Source of the DNA: an uncultured Clostridia bacterium
Lineage (GTDB): Bacteria > Bacillota > Clostridia > TANB77 > CAG-508
Length of the DNA stretch: 56,470 nt
Reading direction: 5' to 3'
Assembly (NCBI GenBank): GCA_947626815.1
Contig: CANQTN010000009.1
Span: 1 to 56,470 of the forward strand
Positions within the stretch are counted from its first letter, which is position 1. Every line of letters begins with the position of its first letter. Both the position numbers and the translations under genes were made by a program. This document shows, piece by piece, positions 28,078 through 38,497 of the stretch. Below the pieces are notes generated by a model, which saw nothing but the letters and a program-made list of their open reading frames with translations, was not told the origin of the DNA and did no database searches.

Positions 28078-29617
28078 TTAATAATACTTGCTTTCTAACT
28101 GCCATTTTAAAATTGGATATCCATTGTTAATTCCTATTGTATCTGCAGTAAATGCTTCTCCCAATTCGTTTTCTGTTAATTTTCGTAACTCTTCAACACT
28201 TTTTTCTTCAGTATTATCAGTTACCTCTTTTTTTATTTCTCCAATTCCTTTATCTGCTGTTCCAGTTAACCAGTAACAATTTGAAGTAGGGTTTTGCTCA
28301 TAGTCACCAATATATCCAGTAATACTAGCTCTTCTTCGTTCTTTTCCTTCTTCATTTCCTGTTTCTAATATTATTTCTCTTACATTATAGCAATTTTTCA
28401 AAGGAGAAGCCTTCTCACCAATCTGCCCCACTATTCCAGCTGAAACAGGACAAACATCCGTTAAGTTATTAGATACTAATTTTATCGTCCCAGTATTATA
28501 ACAAGAACTTACAATTCCACTTAACAATTCTGGACCTATCCCAGAACTCCTACAATTCTTATCTGTATTAGACTCTATAACCGTTATTTTTCCCGAATTA
28601 CAACACTCTTCAATAGAATAAATAGTGCGATTTCCGTGACCAAAGATTCCACCAGCACCAATATACGATCCGTTTTGTAGTTAACGTAACATTTCCTAAA
28701 TTATGGCATTGCTTAATCATTCCTGTCTCAACTTCAGAACATATTCCACCAAAAAATTTGCCTTTTCCACTTATTGTAGCATTATTTAAACATCTTTCTA
28801 TAGTTCCTCCTTTATTCCATGCACAAATTGCTCCAACATTTGTTGCATTTGCCTCTATTGTTCCACTTTCTATTATTACATTTTTTATTGTTCCTGTATT
28901 ATAGCCGAATAATCCAATAATTTCAGCCTGTTCCTCACTTTTTATATATAAATTTTTTATTGAGTGTTCTCCTCCATCATATGTTCCATTAAATGGACGA
29001 TCTTTCGTTCCAATAGGAGTCCAGCTTCCATTTTGAGCTCCTCCCATATCTATATCTGCTGTTTGCTTAATTATTTTTCCTGTATAATCATCCCCGTTAT
29101 TTACACTTTCCTCAAATTTTTTAAAATCTTCTAAACTTTCTATTACAACATCTATTACTTTTTCTTCCGCTAAATCAAATTTTTCTTCTTTTTCTTCTAC
29201 TTCTATTACTATATTTCCATTTTCTTCTTTTATCATTGCAAAGTATTTATCTATAGGCAATATTATACTTCCATTTGCATAATATTTTACATTTTCATAT
29301 TTTTTTGATAATTTACCTTGTAATTTATCCATACTAAAATCATTATTATTATCATAGCAGTCAAATATTTCCAATTGTATTTTTTCCTTTATTGCTTCTT
29401 TATTTGTTTTATCTGCGGCTGTTGTTGCTTTAGTCAATATTCCATCTTGTCCAGATAATGTTGATAGAGTTACTCCTACTAATATTAACAATACTATTAT
29501 TGTTATTACTAATGCTATTAATGTTATTCCTTTTATTTTTGCTTTTTTCTTACCTTTATCTGCATTTTCTGCTCTTTTCTTGACATCTCTATTTTTTATT
29601 TCTTCTCTTTCCCCCAT
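28078..29617 (-). CDS. Pilin-like protein with GLUG-type repeats, needs a +1 frameshift at CGG
   Basis: 512 residues if the CGG at 28672 is read as +1. The N-terminus has a ~30-residue charged leader and the prepilin-like helix GITLIALVITIIVLLILVGV, followed by TLSTLSGQDGILTKATTAAD. From ~residue 175 it has GLUG-like beta-helix repeats (TIKNVIIESGTIEANATNVG, TIERCLNNATISGKGKFFGG). Frame 0 leaves the pattern after NVTLTTK and soon stops. Skipping the C gives GSYIGAGGIFGHGNRTIYSI and the same repeat pattern continues (IVSSCYNTGTIKLVSNN) to the stop at 28078. The C-terminal GYPILKWQ motif is usual for such proteins. Probably a surface adhesin; role unknown. Confidence 0.8.
28669..28672 (-). other. 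CGG +1 frameshift site, GLUG-type gene
   Basis: AAA CGG ATC in frame 0; read as AAA (C) GGA TCG. Restores the repeat GSYIGAGGIFGHG, which matches the neighbouring repeats in the same protein. Confidence 0.82.
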
Positions 29618-29665
29618 CTTTTTCTCCTTTGTTTCTACACACTAAATTTAATAAATATTTTTTTT

Positions 29666-29694
29666 ATTTTATTTTTATATTGTTTTTATGTCAA
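29666..29694 (-). promoter_or_regulatory. Promoter of the GLUG-type pilin-like gene
   Basis: TTGACA (29694-29689), 17 bases, TAAAAT (29671-29666). The whole stretch is almost base-for-base the same as the promoter at 55791-55819, so these paralogues share upstream control. Confidence 0.7.
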
Positions 29695-29783
29695 TGTGTT
29701 AGCAGATATGTTCTATTTCTTACTAAATACTTTCCTTATTTTTTACATTTAATATCTATAAAAATTAAAAAAATGTAAAATTG

Positions 29784-29820
29784 AGAGGTACTTTATCAAG
29801 TTAGTTGACAAAGTACCTCT
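29784..29820 (-). terminator. Hairpin after a decayed small gene
   Basis: AGAGGTACTTT pairs perfectly with AAAGTACCTCT around a 15-base loop; on the minus strand it is followed by CAATTTTACATTTTTTT. Confidence 0.6.
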
Positions 29821-29956
29821 ATAGAAGGACAGCTAATTTCTTGGACAACCTACTTAAGCCTTTAATACAAAAGTTATTAGATACAATTCTTGAAATATTA
29901 AGGGTAATATCTCCTGCTGTCTTTAAATCATTTTAATTTTTTTCTTATCTTGCCAT
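29819..29956 (-). pseudogene. Possible small decayed gene
   Basis: A strong ribosome site (AAGGAGG) precedes ATG at 29956, but the frame closes after three codons (MAR-stop). Further on, another frame is open for ~38 codons (DLKTAGDITLNISRIVSNNF) and ends at 29819. This looks like a short gene broken by indels; no CGG is present. Family unknown. Confidence 0.35.
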
Positions 29957-30041
29957 ATTAAAAACCTCCTTATGACTTTTTCTATTTTATCATAAGAAGG
30001 TATTTTTCAAATTACACAAAATTATGACATTCCCACTCATG

Positions 30042-30205
30042 CTACACATCCGCTAAGACTACGCGGAATGCACAATCCCTATCAGCCGCACCGCGAAGTA
30101 GCTCCACATGCAAACACACCAGCAGTCTCCCCACGATTCCAACGGGCGCCACGAGCCATAAATGGATTGCCAGGGTGTACCAAACAATCATAGTCGTTAA
30201 ACCAT
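30042..30205 (-). other. GC-rich hypervariable 3' region (DGR-type variable repeat candidate)
   Basis: From the GGWFNDY codons to the stop, the DNA becomes about half G+C by eye in a very A/T-rich neighbourhood. It aligns without gaps over its last 25 codons with 54003-54172 and 56113-56290; differences cluster at particular codons. The conserved 3' end (TTCCGNGTAGTCTTRGC) resembles the fixed end of a DGR variable repeat. Confidence 0.55.
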
Positions 30206-31791
30206 CCTCTTCCTTCATCATTATCCTTTACATTTACTGTATTCACATAAACATCCCATATTGCATCTCCTACTTTTGATTTTTCTTGTACTGGTATATA
30301 ACCATCTTCTGACTCATATTTTGTTGCCCATTTATCATTTGTTTTATTTACACCTGCAAATGAACTTCCATATTGTGTCTCCCAATTATTATTATCTGTA
30401 TTATTAAATGCTGCTACTCTTTCCCATGCCAATCCACTTAAGTCATATATTCCAGATATGTTTCCTGTTGAACTTGATAATTTTCCTATTTCTCCATCAA
30501 ATCTCTGTTCATCGGTTGGTTCTTCATAAGTATTATTATATATTGCATTATTGCCTATTCCTCTTCCTGCTCCTGTTATAAATTTACCACTCTGATTTAC
30601 ACTTACCTCTGTTCCATTTCTTCCATATTTACTATGTGTTAAATATGCTACTGCTCCCCATTCACTATTTTTCATTAAATGACTTTCTTTATTGCTATCA
30701 TAATTTCTTCCATTTGTATATATTTTCCCTACTGATATAAATCCCCAATTACTTACATTTGGTTTGCTTACTGCTTTTATTGTATCACTTGTTAGCACAT
30801 CTCCTATTTCCTTACTATCTGTATTCGTATGGACCTTATCTTTTTCCATGCTCATTTTGTATTTTGCTACCCATATTCCTGATAATTCTCTATCCCATCC
30901 TCCATTTTCATATCCTTTTCCGCTCTCATCACAAAATGCTGGATGTACTATATACCCATCTCCTAATCTTTGCTTTACATTTTCTGCTGTTACATCTGTT
31001 CCTATAAATTCTACCTCTATTGTTCCTGCTAGTGTATCAGCTGGTGTGCCACCTAATGCATCATTTGTTATCTTATATGCAAACCTTGGTATCCATACAA
31101 AATAACTTCCATCTGATAGTTTTACATTTGCCCATTTGTTATTTCCATAATCACACCATTCATCTTCAATAAATTCTTCACTTCCATCTTTTCCTTCTTC
31201 TACTTCTGTTCCATCTTCTTTCCAATATACCCTCTTAGCTGTTGAATCTTTTAGTACTGGTATTATTTCTCCTGCTTTTCCTATTTTTGTTCCATCTGCG
31301 TTTGATGGTAATCCTATCTCTTCTTCATCTTTATATAATGTTACATTTCCTTGTCCATCTATTCTTACATTATATCCATCTACTACAAATTTCAAACATC
31401 CTCTTAGTTTTTCCTCCTCAGCATTTTGCAAATAATATTTTGGATGTTCTTCTAGCTCACTTCCAAAATTATTCTCTATATTTGTTGATAATTCATCCAT
31501 ATCTAATCTTCCCGTTGTATTATATGAGCCATATACTTGAATTTGTGCCTTTTCCTTTATTGATTCTTCATTTGTCCTATCTGCCGCTGTTGCTGCTTTA
31601 TTTAATATTCCATCTTGTCCAGATAATGCTGATAATCCAACTCCTACTAATATTAATAACACTATTATTGTTATTACTAATGCTATCAATGTTATTCCTT
31701 TTACTTGCTTTAAGTAGTTAATTTTCAACTGCTTTTCCTGTCTTCTTTTTAAATTTTTTACTTCTTGGATATTACTTATTTCTTCTTTCAT
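30042..31791 (-). CDS. Pilin-like protein with variable C-type-lectin-like C-terminus, needs a +1 frameshift at CGG
   Basis: 582 residues if the CGG at 30093 is read as +1. A charged leader precedes the prepilin-like helix GITLIALVITIIVLLILVGV and the SGQDGILNKAATAADRTN segment. The C-terminal ~350 residues look like an FGE/C-type-lectin fold (YFVWIPRFAYK, GIWVAKYKMSM, GNISGIYDLSGLAWE). The last ~55 residues are encoded by GC-rich, variable DNA. Frame 0 ends ATS-R-C-G-stop; skipping C gives SGAADRDCAFRVVLADV-stop, and FRVVLA is shared with two paralogues. Much of the N-terminal half is nearly identical in DNA to 54003-55737. Function unknown; possibly a ligand-binding surface protein. Confidence 0.8.
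30090..30093 (-). other. CGG +1 frameshift site, variable protein 1
   Basis: TCG CGG TGC in frame 0; read as TCG (C) GGT GCG. Lies 16 codons before the recoded stop, as in the two paralogues. Confidence 0.82.
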
Positions 31792-31873
31792 TTTTCTTCT
31801 CCTTTGTTTCCAACATAAAAAATTAATAAGTATTTAAAATTTTTACTTATTAATTTTTACCTTTTATATTTAA

Positions 31874-31903
31874 ATTTTACTTTTTATTTTACTCTTATGT
31901 CAA
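31874..31903 (-). promoter_or_regulatory. Promoter of variable protein 1
   Basis: TTGACA (31903-31898), 18 bases, TAAAAT (31879-31874). Related to the promoters at 29666-29694 and 55791-55819 but with several changes. Confidence 0.6.
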
Positions 31904-31927
31904 TGTGTTATAAGTTACAAAAATTAT

Positions 31928-32005
31928 CATAAATTCACTGGTCAATGGTACAAATAAATAATATATTTCCTTTACCATTTGTACCATTAACCAATAGACT
32001 GTTAT
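31928..32005. mobile_element. 78-bp deleted derivative of the inverted-repeat element (C)
   Basis: Contains TTCACTGGTCAATGGTACAA on the left and CCATTTGTACCATT on the right, matching the outer arms of elements A and B, with a remnant of one inner arm (AAATAATATATTTCCTTTA) and no core. Probably an internal deletion product. No clear target duplication. Confidence 0.65.
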
Positions 32006-32043
32006 CATCATGGATCCTTTTTATTACCTCATCAATCAATTAT

Positions 32044-35000
32044 TTATTTTTTAAATATAACTTTTGCATTTTTACCATCAGCCAAATTATCATAAACCGT
32101 TCTTCCATCATATGAAGCATAATATTCAAAACGATATTTTTTATCTGTTTTATCTGATGTTAATACCTTTCCAGCTGGTCCTTTATTATTAGTTGATGTT
32201 ATAGTATATTTTGAAAATTCATCTGAATCTTGTGTAGACATTTGCATTATTATAAATCCCGCCTCATCTTCATTTATATCAGTTTCATTATAAGTATTAT
32301 TACTTATTGCAAATTCTGCTGTTGATTTAGTTGTATTAGATAATCTTATTGCATTTTTAGAAATTTCAAAAGTATTATTATAAATTTCTATTTTAGCACC
32401 TGGTTCAACTGTATATATATTTATATGATTATGAGTATTTGTTTTTCCTGTAAATGTATTATTTGCTATAGCTGTACCACTTTTAACTGATTTTCCATAT
32501 CCAAATTCAATTGTATTATACACATTATTTACATCAAATGTATTCCATCTAATATCTGCTTTTATTCCTTCAGCTGGTAAATAAATTGCACTATATGCTA
32601 TTTTACCATCTTGTGCTTTATTAGAAATTGTTGTATTCCACATTCTGAAATTTTTTGCTTCAGATTTTACAATATAATAACGGTTACTAATATCATTAGA
32701 TTTTTCATTTCCAGTTCCATCACCTACAATATTTAATTTATGTAGATTAAGACTAGGTACACTAGATGTAGCAGTTATTGTTCCTTTTAAAGTAACTTTT
32801 CCTTTTCCAATTAATGTAACTGGTTGATTTGTATTAATTTGTAAGTTATTAATATCAATTTGTAATTCTTCTTCATTGTCTGAACCTATTACAATTGGCA
32901 TTGCACCATTTTGACCAAGATGTGAAATTGCTGTTTCTAATGCTGCTTTACTATTAACTTTTTCAAATGGTGTTTGTGTATATTGTGCATAATAAGTAAC
33001 ATTCTTTGTTGCTCCTGGAAAACTTGAATTTACAATAGGAGCTTCATTATCTACATTCCATACATTATTAAATGTGTATCTACATAATGCTGTTATAACA
33101 TCATCATAAGGTTGATTAACACAATTTGGAGCAGTTGGTTTCTCACCTTGCATACAAAATCTAGATAATGCTGTACCTTTTAAACGGAATGTAATTTGAT
33201 ATAAGTTAGAATGTTCTGAATTAATATAGTAATATACCACTCCTTGTTTTTTATTTAATATGTCTTCATTATCTTTTCTAGTTATCTCATATGGATTATC
33301 TAAACGTGTATAAACATCTGCATTTGTAACTATTCCTGATGTTAAAACTGCAATTGCAGGTTTTTTATAATTTTCATCTGAACAAGTTAAGTCTATTCCT
33401 GTAAATGTACCTTGTGCACTTACTTTAACACCTGATGCAGTATTTCCTGATACATCAAGCTTACTTGCTACAACTGTTGCATTATCTCCAACTAAAATTG
33501 CACTTGATGCTCCTGTAAGTTTAAGATCATTTAATGTTACTTCATTATTACCAGAAATTTTAAATATATAATTTTCAGTACCTTTACCATTACTTCTAGT
33601 TATTGTATTTGTTCCTTTGTTTTCAATAGTAACATTTCTACTTATCTCAATATCTTCACTAACATCAAATGATTGAGCAATTATTATATGTTCTTTTGTT
33701 CCTTTTATAGCATCTTTTAAAGATTGTTCATTTATTACTTCAATGTAATTAGATATAAAATTAATATCATATTTTACTTTATCATCCTCAGAAATATCAT
33801 TTTCTGATTTTAAAATATACTCATATTTATCTGCTGTTATTGTTACTGTTACTTTTTTATCAACTAAACTAGATAGCTTGTCTATTCCACCTGTCATTTG
33901 AGCTATTACTGTCTTTAATCTTTCAGCTATTTCTCCATAATCTAATTTTTCTGTTGATAAAAATTTAACAGATGTACCTTGATATTCTACATTTACAGAC
34001 TCTACTCCTTCTGTTTCAATTATTTCTTTTAGTTTTACAATAATGTTTGTTCCTGAAATTTGTGAGATTTGTTTGTCATTATTTATTATATCTATTGTAA
34101 TAGCCCCATTTTTAAAATTAACTTTAAAATCTTCACTATTTATTTCACTAATTGCATCTTCTATTAATGAATCTATTAGTATTGGCTTTTTAAATACAGC
34201 TCTTAATTTTAAATCAGTTTCTATTGAATCTTCGAAATTATATCCATTATCTTCTCCTTCTTTTGCCCAATATTGGAATTCATATCCATCTTTAGAAGGA
34301 TCTATTTCTGGTTTTGATACTTTATCTCCTTGTACAACTGTTTGTTGTGTTTGAGTACCATTATTTTCAAATGTAACTGTATATGTTGTTGCTTTAAATA
34401 CTATATTATATGTTATGTCTTTTGTTTCCTCATTAGTTTGTGCTTTTTCACCTAAATGTAATGTTAATATAAATTCTTTGTCTACTAAGTCTCTATTTTT
34501 CACAATTTGGTTTTCCTTTAGCTTTTCTACTAACCATTCACGATTATATGTGTCTAATTGTTCTTGCTCTGCTGTAAGTATAAATTTTCCTTCTTTTGTA
34601 GATAAGTCTATTGAACTTACATTATCTTTTAACATACTATATAATACTGCTAATATATTTGAGCCTCTAACACTACTTAGTTCTTTTTTAGCATCTTTCA
34701 TATGAATTGTCATTGTTTCATCTTCATAACTTGCTTCATATCCACTTCCTGCACTTACTAATGCTTTTATTTGTTCTGCTAATTTGTCTTTTTGTACTAC
34801 CTCTATTAATTTAATATCAAATTGTGTTTTTTCATCTTTGGCTACTGCATTTTGAGGGTCCATTGTAACTTCAAGTTTCATGTTACCACATTTTATTAAA
34901 TCTCCTAATGTTATTTCATTAAAATCTACTTTACCTGTTGCTTTTTTTAATAATTCTTGGAATTTTAACCAAGTATCTGATTGTGGACCAGATCCACTGC

Positions 35001-35910
35001 TTACCATGTCCTTTGTAAATTCAACATAATTTTGACTTTCTAAGTCTGGTAGAACCTCTGTACATGTTATTTTTAGTTTTGTTATATATGGATTAGCAAG
35101 AATTCCTACTATATCTCCTATTAATCCTGTACCTTGTATTTGGCTATTCTTTTTAGCCTTATTATATACATTAAATATTAGTGCATCATTTTTAAATTCT
35201 GCTCCATAATCTTCGCTTTTTATTTTTTCAGCTGCTTGTTCTAGTAATTTACTAATATCTACTACATTATACCATTTAGCTTCTAATGTAATATCTCCTG
35301 TTATTGTTGTTTCACTAGGTTTAAATTCTGTTCCATCTTCTTTAAACCAACCTTTAAATTTATATTCTTCACCTCTAGAAAACTCTGGGATTTGATCCTC
35401 TGGGATGTTTTTATTTTCTTCAACTCTAATAGTTTTTTGTTCTCCATTTTCATAGCCAGCTTTAAATGTAACATGATATTTATTAATTACTTTATTATAA
35501 TCTATATACTCTATGTCTATTTTATTATCGTCATCTAATAATAATTTTGTATTTCCTACCATGTTATCTGCTATTTTCCAACCTATAGTTTTATCATTTT
35601 CATCTAGTATTGGTTCTAATTCATGTATTGCCATTTTATCAAATGCTGTTTTACCTTTTATTTCTCCATCTTCTGTATTTAGTTGTATGCTTCTTGCTGC
35701 TAACATTACATCTTGTATACTTAACTCACCACTTGCAGATGTAAATGCATATTTTCCAATAATATATACATAGTCTGCATATTCATTAATATTCGCAATT
35801 TCTTCCTTAAATTCATCCATATTAAGTTGTGCTGCTTGTGCTGTATTTGCTAATGAACCTAAGAAAAACATCGAAGCTAATATTAATATTTTATCAATTT
35901 TACCTTTCAT
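32044..35910 (-). CDS. Large secreted protein with InlB-type repeats and beta-helix region
   Basis: 1288 residues with a signal peptide (LILASMFFLGSLANTAQAA). Two InlB B-repeat/Flg_new units are visible (YHVTFKAGYENG...WFKEDGTEF and YTVTFENNGTQTQQTVVQGD), between longer repeats around EDYGAEFKNDALIFNVYN, GSGYEASYEDETMTIHMKDA and SEDFKVNFKNGAITIDIINN. The C-terminal ~500 residues look like a right-handed beta-helix (ISGNNEVTLNDLKLTGASSA). No LPXTG motif or C-terminal anchor was seen. It follows the Ig-like protein gene by 21 bases and is probably in the same operon. Likely a surface adhesin; ligand unknown. Confidence 0.7.
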   Translation of the reverse strand: MKGKIDKILILASMFFLGSLANTAQAAQLNMDEFKEEIANINEYADYVYIIGKYAFTSASGELSIQDVMLAARSIQLNTEDGEIKGKTAFDKMAIHELEPILDENDKTIGWKIADNMVGNTKLLLDDDNKIDIEYIDYNKVINKYHVTFKAGYENGEQKTIRVEENKNIPEDQIPEFSRGEEYKFKGWFKEDGTEFKPSETTITGDITLEAKWYNVVDISKLLEQAAEKIKSEDYGAEFKNDALIFNVYNKAKKNSQIQGTGLIGDIVGILANPYITKLKITCTEVLPDLESQNYVEFTKDMVSSGSGPQSDTWLKFQELLKKATGKVDFNEITLGDLIKCGNMKLEVTMDPQNAVAKDEKTQFDIKLIEVVQKDKLAEQIKALVSAGSGYEASYEDETMTIHMKDAKKELSSVRGSNILAVLYSMLKDNVSSIDLSTKEGKFILTAEQEQLDTYNREWLVEKLKENQIVKNRDLVDKEFILTLHLGEKAQTNEETKDITYNIVFKATTYTVTFENNGTQTQQTVVQGDKVSKPEIDPSKDGYEFQYWAKEGEDNGYNFEDSIETDLKLRAVFKKPILIDSLIEDAISEINSEDFKVNFKNGAITIDIINNDKQISQISGTNIIVKLKEIIETEGVESVNVEYQGTSVKFLSTEKLDYGEIAERLKTVIAQMTGGIDKLSSLVDKKVTVTITADKYEYILKSENDISEDDKVKYDINFISNYIEVINEQSLKDAIKGTKEHIIIAQSFDVSEDIEISRNVTIENKGTNTITRSNGKGTENYIFKISGNNEVTLNDLKLTGASSAILVGDNATVVASKLDVSGNTASGVKVSAQGTFTGIDLTCSDENYKKPAIAVLTSGIVTNADVYTRLDNPYEITRKDNEDILNKKQGVVYYYINSEHSNLYQITFRLKGTALSRFCMQGEKPTAPNCVNQPYDDVITALCRYTFNNVWNVDNEAPIVNSSFPGATKNVTYYAQYTQTPFEKVNSKAALETAISHLGQNGAMPIVIGSDNEEELQIDINNLQINTNQPVTLIGKGKVTLKGTITATSSVPSLNLHKLNIVGDGTGNEKSNDISNRYYIVKSEAKNFRMWNTTISNKAQDGKIAYSAIYLPAEGIKADIRWNTFDVNNVYNTIEFGYGKSVKSGTAIANNTFTGKTNTHNHINIYTVEPGAKIEIYNNTFEISKNAIRLSNTTKSTAEFAISNNTYNETDINEDEAGFIIMQMSTQDSDEFSKYTITSTNNKGPAGKVLTSDKTDKKYRFEYYASYDGRTVYDNLADGKNAKVIFKK

Positions 35911-35931
35911 TCTATTTCCTCCTATTTAGGT

Positions 35932-37662
35932 TTATATAAATTGCAATATTGCAGTTCTTGTAACTCCATTTGGAAGTTTTATTATAACATTTGGATTACC
36001 AATTACATCTGAGGCTTTTACTGTATTATTTCCGTTTTTTAATCTATATGTATGTGTTCCTATTATTACTGATGAAAAATCTGTAAATGTTGCTCCATCT
36101 CTTGTTACTGTTGCTGTATATTGCATTACTGTTCCTTCTAGTCCACTATTAACTGCTTTTAATAATAGTTTGTATACAGATTGTACTGTTACTCTATATG
36201 TGCTTGAATGTTGTCCATCTTCTGTTGTTGCTGTTATTATAACTTCACCTTCTTTAATTCCTCTAACAACACCACTATTACTTACTGTTGCTATTGTTTG
36301 ATCATTTGATGACCATATAACTTTTTTATTTGTTGCGTTATTTGGAGTTATTGTTGCTGTTAATTGTATTGTATTTCCAGCATTAACCTTTGTCGCTCCA
36401 CTTATTGTAACTCCTGTTACAGGAATTGTTCTAGTTTTTACATTTATTGTTATTTTATCTGTATATGAACCATCCTCTGTTTTTACTGTAATTATTGCAC
36501 TTCCTAATTTTAATCCTTTTACTACACCATTATTGCTTACTGTTGCTACTGTTTGGTCACTTGATGTCCATATAACTTTTTTATTTGTTGCATTACTTGG
36601 TGTTAATGTTGCTGTTAATGTTATGCTTTCTCCTACATATACTTCATTTACTCCATTTATTTTTACTCCTGTTACTTTAACAGTGTTTGGTGTACTTGGT
36701 GTGTTTGGCATATTTGGCATATTTGGTGTATTTGGTGTGTTTGATGTATTTGGTATACTTGGTGCATTTGGAGTATTTTGCATATTTGGTTTTACATTTG
36801 CACTATTGTTATTTTTATTATAACTTCCTGTATTTGTATTACTATTTGCTTTATTTATTGTTATTGCATATGTTGCTACTTTTTTTCCATCTACAGTTGT
36901 TACTGTAATTATAACCTTTCCAGCTTTTAATCCTTTTACTAGACCATTTTGATCAACTGTTGCAACATATGGATTGCTACTTTTCCATACTACTTGTTTA
37001 TTTGTAGCATTATCTGGTGTTACATTTGCTATTAAAGTTATTGCTTCACCAATTTTTAGTTCTTTGTTACCATTTATCGTAATTCCTACTACTTCTATTA
37101 CATCTTTTGCTACTACTACTTCACACTGAGCCGTAAATCCTCCTTCTTCTGTTTTTACTGTAATAATTGCTGTTCCTTCATTTAACGCTGTTATATTTCC
37201 ATTTTCATCTACTTTTACTATATTTTCGTCACTTGATGTCCATATTAGTTTTGTTTCTTTTGCATTTTCTGGCTTTAATGTTGCTACTAGCATTCCTGTT
37301 CCATTTAGTGTTAGTTTTAAATTTTCTAAATTTAAACTCACACCCTCAATATTAGCATTTCCTCGTGCTATCCATTGAGCTTTCAATGTTATATCTTCTT
37401 TAATTATTGTATTAAAATCAAACAATTCTTCATTGTAATACCATCCTACAAAAGTATAACCTTCTCTTTCTGGGTCTTTTGGCAATTTTATTTTTTCATT
37501 TTCTTTTACACTAATAGTGCTTACTTCTGTTCCATCATTTGAATCAAATGTTACTTTATATATCGGCTTTTTGAAAAATACAAAAGATAAAAGAATTGCA
37601 ATAATAAATACCAAAAGTAAAATACCTGCCAATAAAATTTTTTTATTTTTATTGTTTTTCAT
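35932..37662 (-). CDS. Membrane-anchored protein with InlB repeat and four Ig-like (BIG2) domains
   Basis: 576 residues. One N-terminal membrane helix (ILLAGILLLVFIIAILLSFV) is followed by an InlB B-repeat (YKVTFDSNDGTEVSTISVKE...YTFVGWYYNEELF). Four BIG2-type Ig domains follow, each with the pattern L.ATL.P.NATNK.V.W.SS...V.V...G.V.GL..G.A.ITV. A low-complexity NTPN/MPN linker separates domains two and three. ATG at 37662 is chosen because GGAG lies eight bases upstream. Promoter at 37770-37799. Probably a spacer-like surface protein co-expressed with the 1288-residue protein. Confidence 0.8.
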   Translation of the reverse strand: MKNNKNKKILLAGILLLVFIIAILLSFVFFKKPIYKVTFDSNDGTEVSTISVKENEKIKLPKDPEREGYTFVGWYYNEELFDFNTIIKEDITLKAQWIARGNANIEGVSLNLENLKLTLNGTGMLVATLKPENAKETKLIWTSSDENIVKVDENGNITALNEGTAIITVKTEEGGFTAQCEVVVAKDVIEVVGITINGNKELKIGEAITLIANVTPDNATNKQVVWKSSNPYVATVDQNGLVKGLKAGKVIITVTTVDGKKVATYAITINKANSNTNTGSYNKNNNSANVKPNMQNTPNAPSIPNTSNTPNTPNMPNMPNTPSTPNTVKVTGVKINGVNEVYVGESITLTATLTPSNATNKKVIWTSSDQTVATVSNNGVVKGLKLGSAIITVKTEDGSYTDKITINVKTRTIPVTGVTISGATKVNAGNTIQLTATITPNNATNKKVIWSSNDQTIATVSNSGVVRGIKEGEVIITATTEDGQHSSTYRVTVQSVYKLLLKAVNSGLEGTVMQYTATVTRDGATFTDFSSVIIGTHTYRLKNGNNTVKASDVIGNPNVIIKLPNGVTRTAILQFI

Positions 37663-37769
37663 AAACAATTCTCCTTTCCAAACATACTTTTATTAGCTGT
37701 TTATCTTTACTAAATAAAAATTCACCTCCTAGTATTTTAATTAAAGGTTTGGTTTCCCCTGATAAATTT

Positions 37770-37799
37770 ATTGTAGCATTTTATTCGTTTTTATGTCAA
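37770..37799 (-). promoter_or_regulatory. Promoter of the Ig-like/InlB operon
   Basis: TTGACA (37799-37794), 18 bases, TACAAT (37775-37770). It leaves a leader of about 100 bases before the ATG at 37662. Confidence 0.7.
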
Positions 37800-37970
37800 T
37801 CATTTTTCACAACTAAAAACATGCAATTTTTTCCTATTTACCAACGAATAAATAAATTGTTGCAAAAATCTAAGTTATACATTTTTCTGCTTTATGTTGA
37901 GTTTGCTATCGTAAATAATGATCTTAACAATATTTAATTTTTTGAATAAAATAATTAAGAGGTGGTTGAA

Positions 37971-38429
37971 ATGTTTAAAAATATATTTTATACAGCAAAA
38001 GCTAATATAAAAGGTGGAAAAAAATATCCTAAAATAGATGGCACAGTTACTTTTAGAGAAACTAAAAATGGCATAATAATGACTGCTAAAATTAACAATT
38101 TACCTCAATCTAAAAATAAATGTAAAGGTAGATTTTTCGGATTTCATATTCACGAAGGAACTTCTTGTACTGGAAATTCAGAAGATGAATTTGCAAATGC
38201 TAAAACACATTTAAATCCTACAAATTGTCCTCATCCTTTTCACATAGGAGATTTACCTCCATTGATTGAAAATAACGGCTATGCCTATATGAGTGTTTTA
38301 ATAAACAAGTTTAAAATAAAAGATATTCTAGGAAAAGTAATAATTATTCATGATATGCCAGATGACTTTACAACCCAGCCAAGTGGAAATTCTGGAACTA
38401 AAATTGCTTGTGGCAAAATTGAAAAATAA
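37971..38429 (+). CDS. sodC: Cu/Zn superoxide dismutase family protein
   Basis: A 152-residue protein with the metal-site pattern of Cu/Zn SOD: GFHIHEG (copper His pair), HPFHIGDLPPL, and IIHDMPDDFTTQPSGNSGTK followed by IACGKI. Cys in TSCTG and ACG could form the usual disulfide. The ATG at 37971 is chosen over GTG at 37962 because AGAGGTG sits just before it. No signal peptide is visible, which is unusual because bacterial SodC is normally exported. It would convert superoxide to O2 and H2O2. Stand-alone gene with its own terminator. Confidence 0.85.
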   Translation: MFKNIFYTAKANIKGGKKYPKIDGTVTFRETKNGIIMTAKINNLPQSKNKCKGRFFGFHIHEGTSCTGNSEDEFANAKTHLNPTNCPHPFHIGDLPPLIENNGYAYMSVLINKFKIKDILGKVIIIHDMPDDFTTQPSGNSGTKIACGKIEK

Positions 38430-38433
38430 AATA

Positions 38434-38462
38434 AAAGATTTGCAAAATTATTGCAAATCTTT
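38434..38462 (+). terminator. Terminator of the SOD gene
   Basis: AAAGATTTGCAA and TTGCAAATCTTT form a perfect 12-bp stem with a five-base loop. It can also serve the converging PBP gene. Confidence 0.8.
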
Positions 38463-38497
38463 CACTTTATTTTTCAAATATATACACCTTTAAATTT

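Noticed and set aside
30759..31721. Long plus-strand open frames opposite the pilin-like genes
   Set aside because: They are hydrophobic, Leu-rich antisense shadows of repeated codons; the same shadows recur opposite 54003-55737.
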